From assembly GCA_945897795.1 (NCBI GenBank), contig CAMDFT010000018.1, positions 1 to 42,391 of the forward strand: a stretch of DNA of 42,391 bases. Reading direction: 5' to 3'. Source of the DNA: Limnohabitans sp. Rim8. Its GTDB lineage: Bacteria > Pseudomonadota > Gammaproteobacteria > Burkholderiales > Burkholderiaceae_C. The notes under the pieces were generated by a model. That model did no database searches and had not been told where the DNA came from. It was given only the letters and a program-made list of their open reading frames with translations. A program made the translations under genes and the position numbers. Within the stretch, counting starts at the first letter, position 1, and every line of letters begins with the position of its first letter. Below, in pieces: positions 40,450-42,391 of the stretch.

Positions 40450-42391
40450 TCAGGCGCCGGACTTTACAAGCGGCTGCGCCCACCTCTGCGCCAAACCGCT
40501 GGCGCGCGCACTGGGGCGGTGGATGGCCGCTTCGAGCAAACCGGCTTCGGCCTCGATCAGGGTGAACTGCTCGCGAGCCCTTGTGATGCCGGTGTAGACC
40601 AGCTCGCGGCTAAGGACCTCGGCACCGCCCGGGGGCAACACCAGCGCGGTGTGCTCGAACTCCGAGCCTTGGCTTTTGTGCACCGTCATGACAAAGGCGG
40701 TGTCGACCTGGGCCAAGCGCATGACGCTCACCGAGCGCAAGGCTTCACCGTCCAAAAACCAGACCTTGGGCTTGCCTTCGGTGTTGGGCAACACCACGCC
40801 CACGTCGCCGTTGAACACGCCCAGCTGCGCGTCGTTACGCGTGACCATGACGGGCCGCCCCTCGTACCATTCGCCTTTGACTTGCAGCAGGCCCGCATCG
40901 GCCAGAGCTTTTTGCACCGCCGCATTAAGCGCTTGTGTGCCCCAATCGCCCTGATGCACCGCGCACAAAATGCGAAAGCGATCGAAGGCCTTGAGCACGC
41001 TGCGCACCCAGTTGGCGTGGCTTTCGCTGGACACCTCAGCGCCCTGATTTGCCGGGCCGGTTTGCATAAGGCGCAGGTAATCGGCATACGAAGGCTTGCC
41101 CGCTGCGCCCAGCGCCAAGGCGCACACGGCCTGGGGGCTGCTCGGCTGCAAGGCCAGCAGGGCAGAAGCTTGCCCTGTAGGAGCGGTCTCCGACCGCGAT
41201 AAATCGCCAACCAAACCATCGCGGCCAGAGGCCGCTCCTACAAAAACGTCGCGGGCTGCAACGGCATCGCCCCGGTTCACCGCCAGCGCCAACTGGCCAA
41301 TGGCGCCTTTGAAGCGGCGGCTTTGGCGCAGCATCACGGTTTGCTGGGCCAGCACGGGGGCTGGATCGTTCACGACAAATTCCGCATCCAGGGACTGACC
41401 CGCTGTGTGCTGCACAAACTGCCCAGTGGCCGCGCTGTAGCGGCCCGCTGCAGCGTCTTGGCACAAGTCGCCCAGCACCGCACCGGCTTCGACCGAGGCG
41501 AGCTGGTCTTTGTCACCCAACAGCACCAAGCGCGCGGTAGGCGGCAAGGCCTGCAGCAGCGCGTCCATCATTTCCAGGTGGACCATCGAGGCTTCGTCGA
41601 CGATCAGCACATCCACATCGAGCGGGTTGGCGGCGTGGTGTCGAAACTGGCGTGTGTCGGGCCGCGCCCCCAGCAACGAATGCAGCGTGCGCGCCGGGCC
41701 CATGCGGGCGATCAGCGCGCTCAGGTCCAGCCCTGCATCGGCAGGCACGGGCAAGCGGGTCAGGGCATCGTCGATCGACTGCTTCAGACGCGCCGCCGCC
41801 TTGCCGGTGGGCGCAGCCAACGCCACGCGCAAGGGGCTGCCATCGGGGTGCAGCGCCAACAGCAGGGCCAGCAAGCGGGCGGCGGTGTAGGTTTTGCCGG
41901 TGCCAGGCCCACCGGTGATGACCGACAGGCGGGCGCGCAGCGCCACGGCGCAGGCCACTTTCTGCCAGTCGGTGAGGTTGTGGGCTTGGGGATTGGGCGC
42001 TTCGGGGTTGGGCACAAAGAAACGGTCCAGCCATTCGCGTGCCGCTGCTTCGGGCACGGCCAGTGGCTCGCTGGCGCGCAGCAGCAAGCTCTGGCCCACG
42101 CGCTGCTCATAGCCCGCATAGCGGCGCAGGTACAAAAGCGACGCATCGGCCGATCCACCCAGCACCAGCGGTTGGCCTTGGTCGGGGGCATCGGCCAGGC
42201 GCACACAAGCACTGGGCGAGTGGCCTTGCAAAGCGACTTGCCAGTCGGCCAGCGTGGCGGGCATGTGCGCCCACAAAGCCTTGAGACCCTGATCGCCCTC
42301 CACGGCTGGCGCAGGCCAGCCCAGCAAGGCCACGGGCGGCTGGCACAGTTCGGCCACGGACAGGCAGGTGTGTCCGCGCCCTTCCATGTGG
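40450..42391 (-). CDS. recD: Exodeoxyribonuclease V alpha subunit RecD, 5' end cut by the window
   Basis: At least 646 residues of the RecD helicase of RecBCD, which with RecB and RecC processes double-strand ends. Walker A is GGPGTGKTYTAARLL, Walker B is VLIVDEASM, and QTVMLRQSRRFKGAIGQLA, VMTVHKSQGSEFEHTALVLP and ELVYTGITRAREQ are further helicase motifs. The first residue in view (EGRGHTCLSVAEL) is normally preceded by about 80 residues, and the frame stays open to the window edge, so the start is outside. An internal stretch of 22 codons (41176-41241) is a complete REP pair read in frame between the QLALAVNRGDAVAARDV region and ASALLALQPS; it adds FVGAASGRDGLVGDLSRSE and a few more residues. 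recB and recC should lie beyond the right edge. Confidence 0.95.
   Translation of the reverse strand, partial: HMEGRGHTCLSVAELCQPPVALLGWPAPAVEGDQGLKALWAHMPATLADWQVALQGHSPSACVRLADAPDQGQPLVLGGSADASLLYLRRYAGYEQRVGQSLLLRASEPLAVPEAAAREWLDRFFVPNPEAPNPQAHNLTDWQKVACAVALRARLSVITGGPGTGKTYTAARLLALLLALHPDGSPLRVALAAPTGKAAARLKQSIDDALTRLPVPADAGLDLSALIARMGPARTLHSLLGARPDTRQFRHHAANPLDVDVLIVDEASMVHLEMMDALLQALPPTARLVLLGDKDQLASVEAGAVLGDLCQDAAAGRYSAATGQFVQHTAGQSLDAEFVVNDPAPVLAQQTVMLRQSRRFKGAIGQLALAVNRGDAVAARDVFVGAASGRDGLVGDLSRSETAPTGQASALLALQPSSPQAVCALALGAAGKPSYADYLRLMQTGPANQGAEVSSESHANWVRSVLKAFDRFRILCAVHQGDWGTQALNAAVQKALADAGLLQVKGEWYEGRPVMVTRNDAQLGVFNGDVGVVLPNTEGKPKVWFLDGEALRSVSVMRLAQVDTAFVMTVHKSQGSEFEHTALVLPPGGAEVLSRELVYTGITRAREQFTLIEAEAGLLEAAIHRPSARASGLAQRWAQPLVKSGA
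41176..41241. repeat. Complete REP pair (BIME-like) inside recD
   Basis: TGTAGGAGCGG (41176-41186) and CCGCTCCTACA (41231-41241) are perfect inverted ends. Each half has its own hairpin, GCGGTC/GACCGC on the left and GCGGCC/GGCCGC on the right, and carries GCGAT or ATCGC inward. The unit is exactly 66 bp, or 22 codons, and contains no stop in the recD frame. The left half closely matches the solo copy at 13168. Confidence 0.85.

Overview
The window is an ordinary-looking chromosomal segment of a GC-rich betaproteobacterium, most likely Burkholderiales/Comamonadaceae (Limnohabitans-, Rhodoferax- or Polaromonas-like). This rests on protein character and gene order (glyA-nrdR, exbB-exbD-lpxK-Trm112-kdsB-adk, a Bug-type solute-binding protein, a crotonase of the Burkholderiales 'oxepin-CoA hydrolase, alternative type' kind) and on an E. 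coli-type LexA box before lexA. I see no rRNA, tRNA, CRISPR array, prophage or intact insertion sequence. I recognise 46 protein genes; the two at the window edges are cut (a DUF349 protein on the left, recD on the right).

Layout. 1-3.8 kb: DUF349 protein, a membrane-anchored lytic transglycosylase, then glyA behind a ZTP riboswitch, and nrdR. 3.9-7.4 kb: a minor-pilin locus (fimT-like gene divergent from pilE-, pilW-, pilX- and pilV-like genes). 7.4-16.5 kb: housekeeping and metabolic genes (ribD, rpiA, pyrD, a thioesterase, a membrane protein, an LhgO-like oxidase, an SDR, sodB, xseA). 16.8-20.7 kb: an envelope block (exbB, exbD, lpxK, Trm112-like, kdsB) ending in adk and a strong terminator. 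21-22.1 kb: lexA with its own SOS operator and a small unknown protein. 22.3-29.1 kb: acyl-CoA metabolism (2-hydroxyacid dehydrogenase, 3-hydroxyacyl-CoA dehydrogenase, crotonase, Crp/Fnr regulator, APH-type kinase, acyl-CoA dehydrogenase). 29.2-37.7 kb: hslO, gamma carbonic anhydrase, DUF455 ferritin-like protein, xerD, Bug protein, AEC transporter, queG, tsaE, amiC. 37.7-42.4 kb: a VapBC-like toxin-antitoxin pair, an aminotransferase, a small secreted protein and recD.

How genes work together. The kinase/acyl-CoA dehydrogenase pair matches the two halves of animal ACAD10/11 and the LvaA/LvaC pair. With the hydratase and 3-hydroxyacyl-CoA dehydrogenase just upstream it could form a short route for hydroxyacyl-CoA breakdown; this is inference. 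The pilin genes overlap by 4 bp and should be co-expressed, but pilY1 is absent here. lpxK and kdsB serve lipid A and Kdo synthesis.

The least ordinary signals are in DNA structure: a complete REP pair of 66 bp inserted in frame inside recD; two long hairpin elements sharing an identical 21-bp loop on either side of sodB; an AT-rich island with two tandem DnaA boxes between xseA and exbB; a 41-bp tandem duplication of a REP-like hairpin in the acyl-CoA gene block; and two abutting perfect palindromes in the promoter between the carbonic anhydrase and DUF455 genes. I did not find a convincing undescribed multi-gene system.
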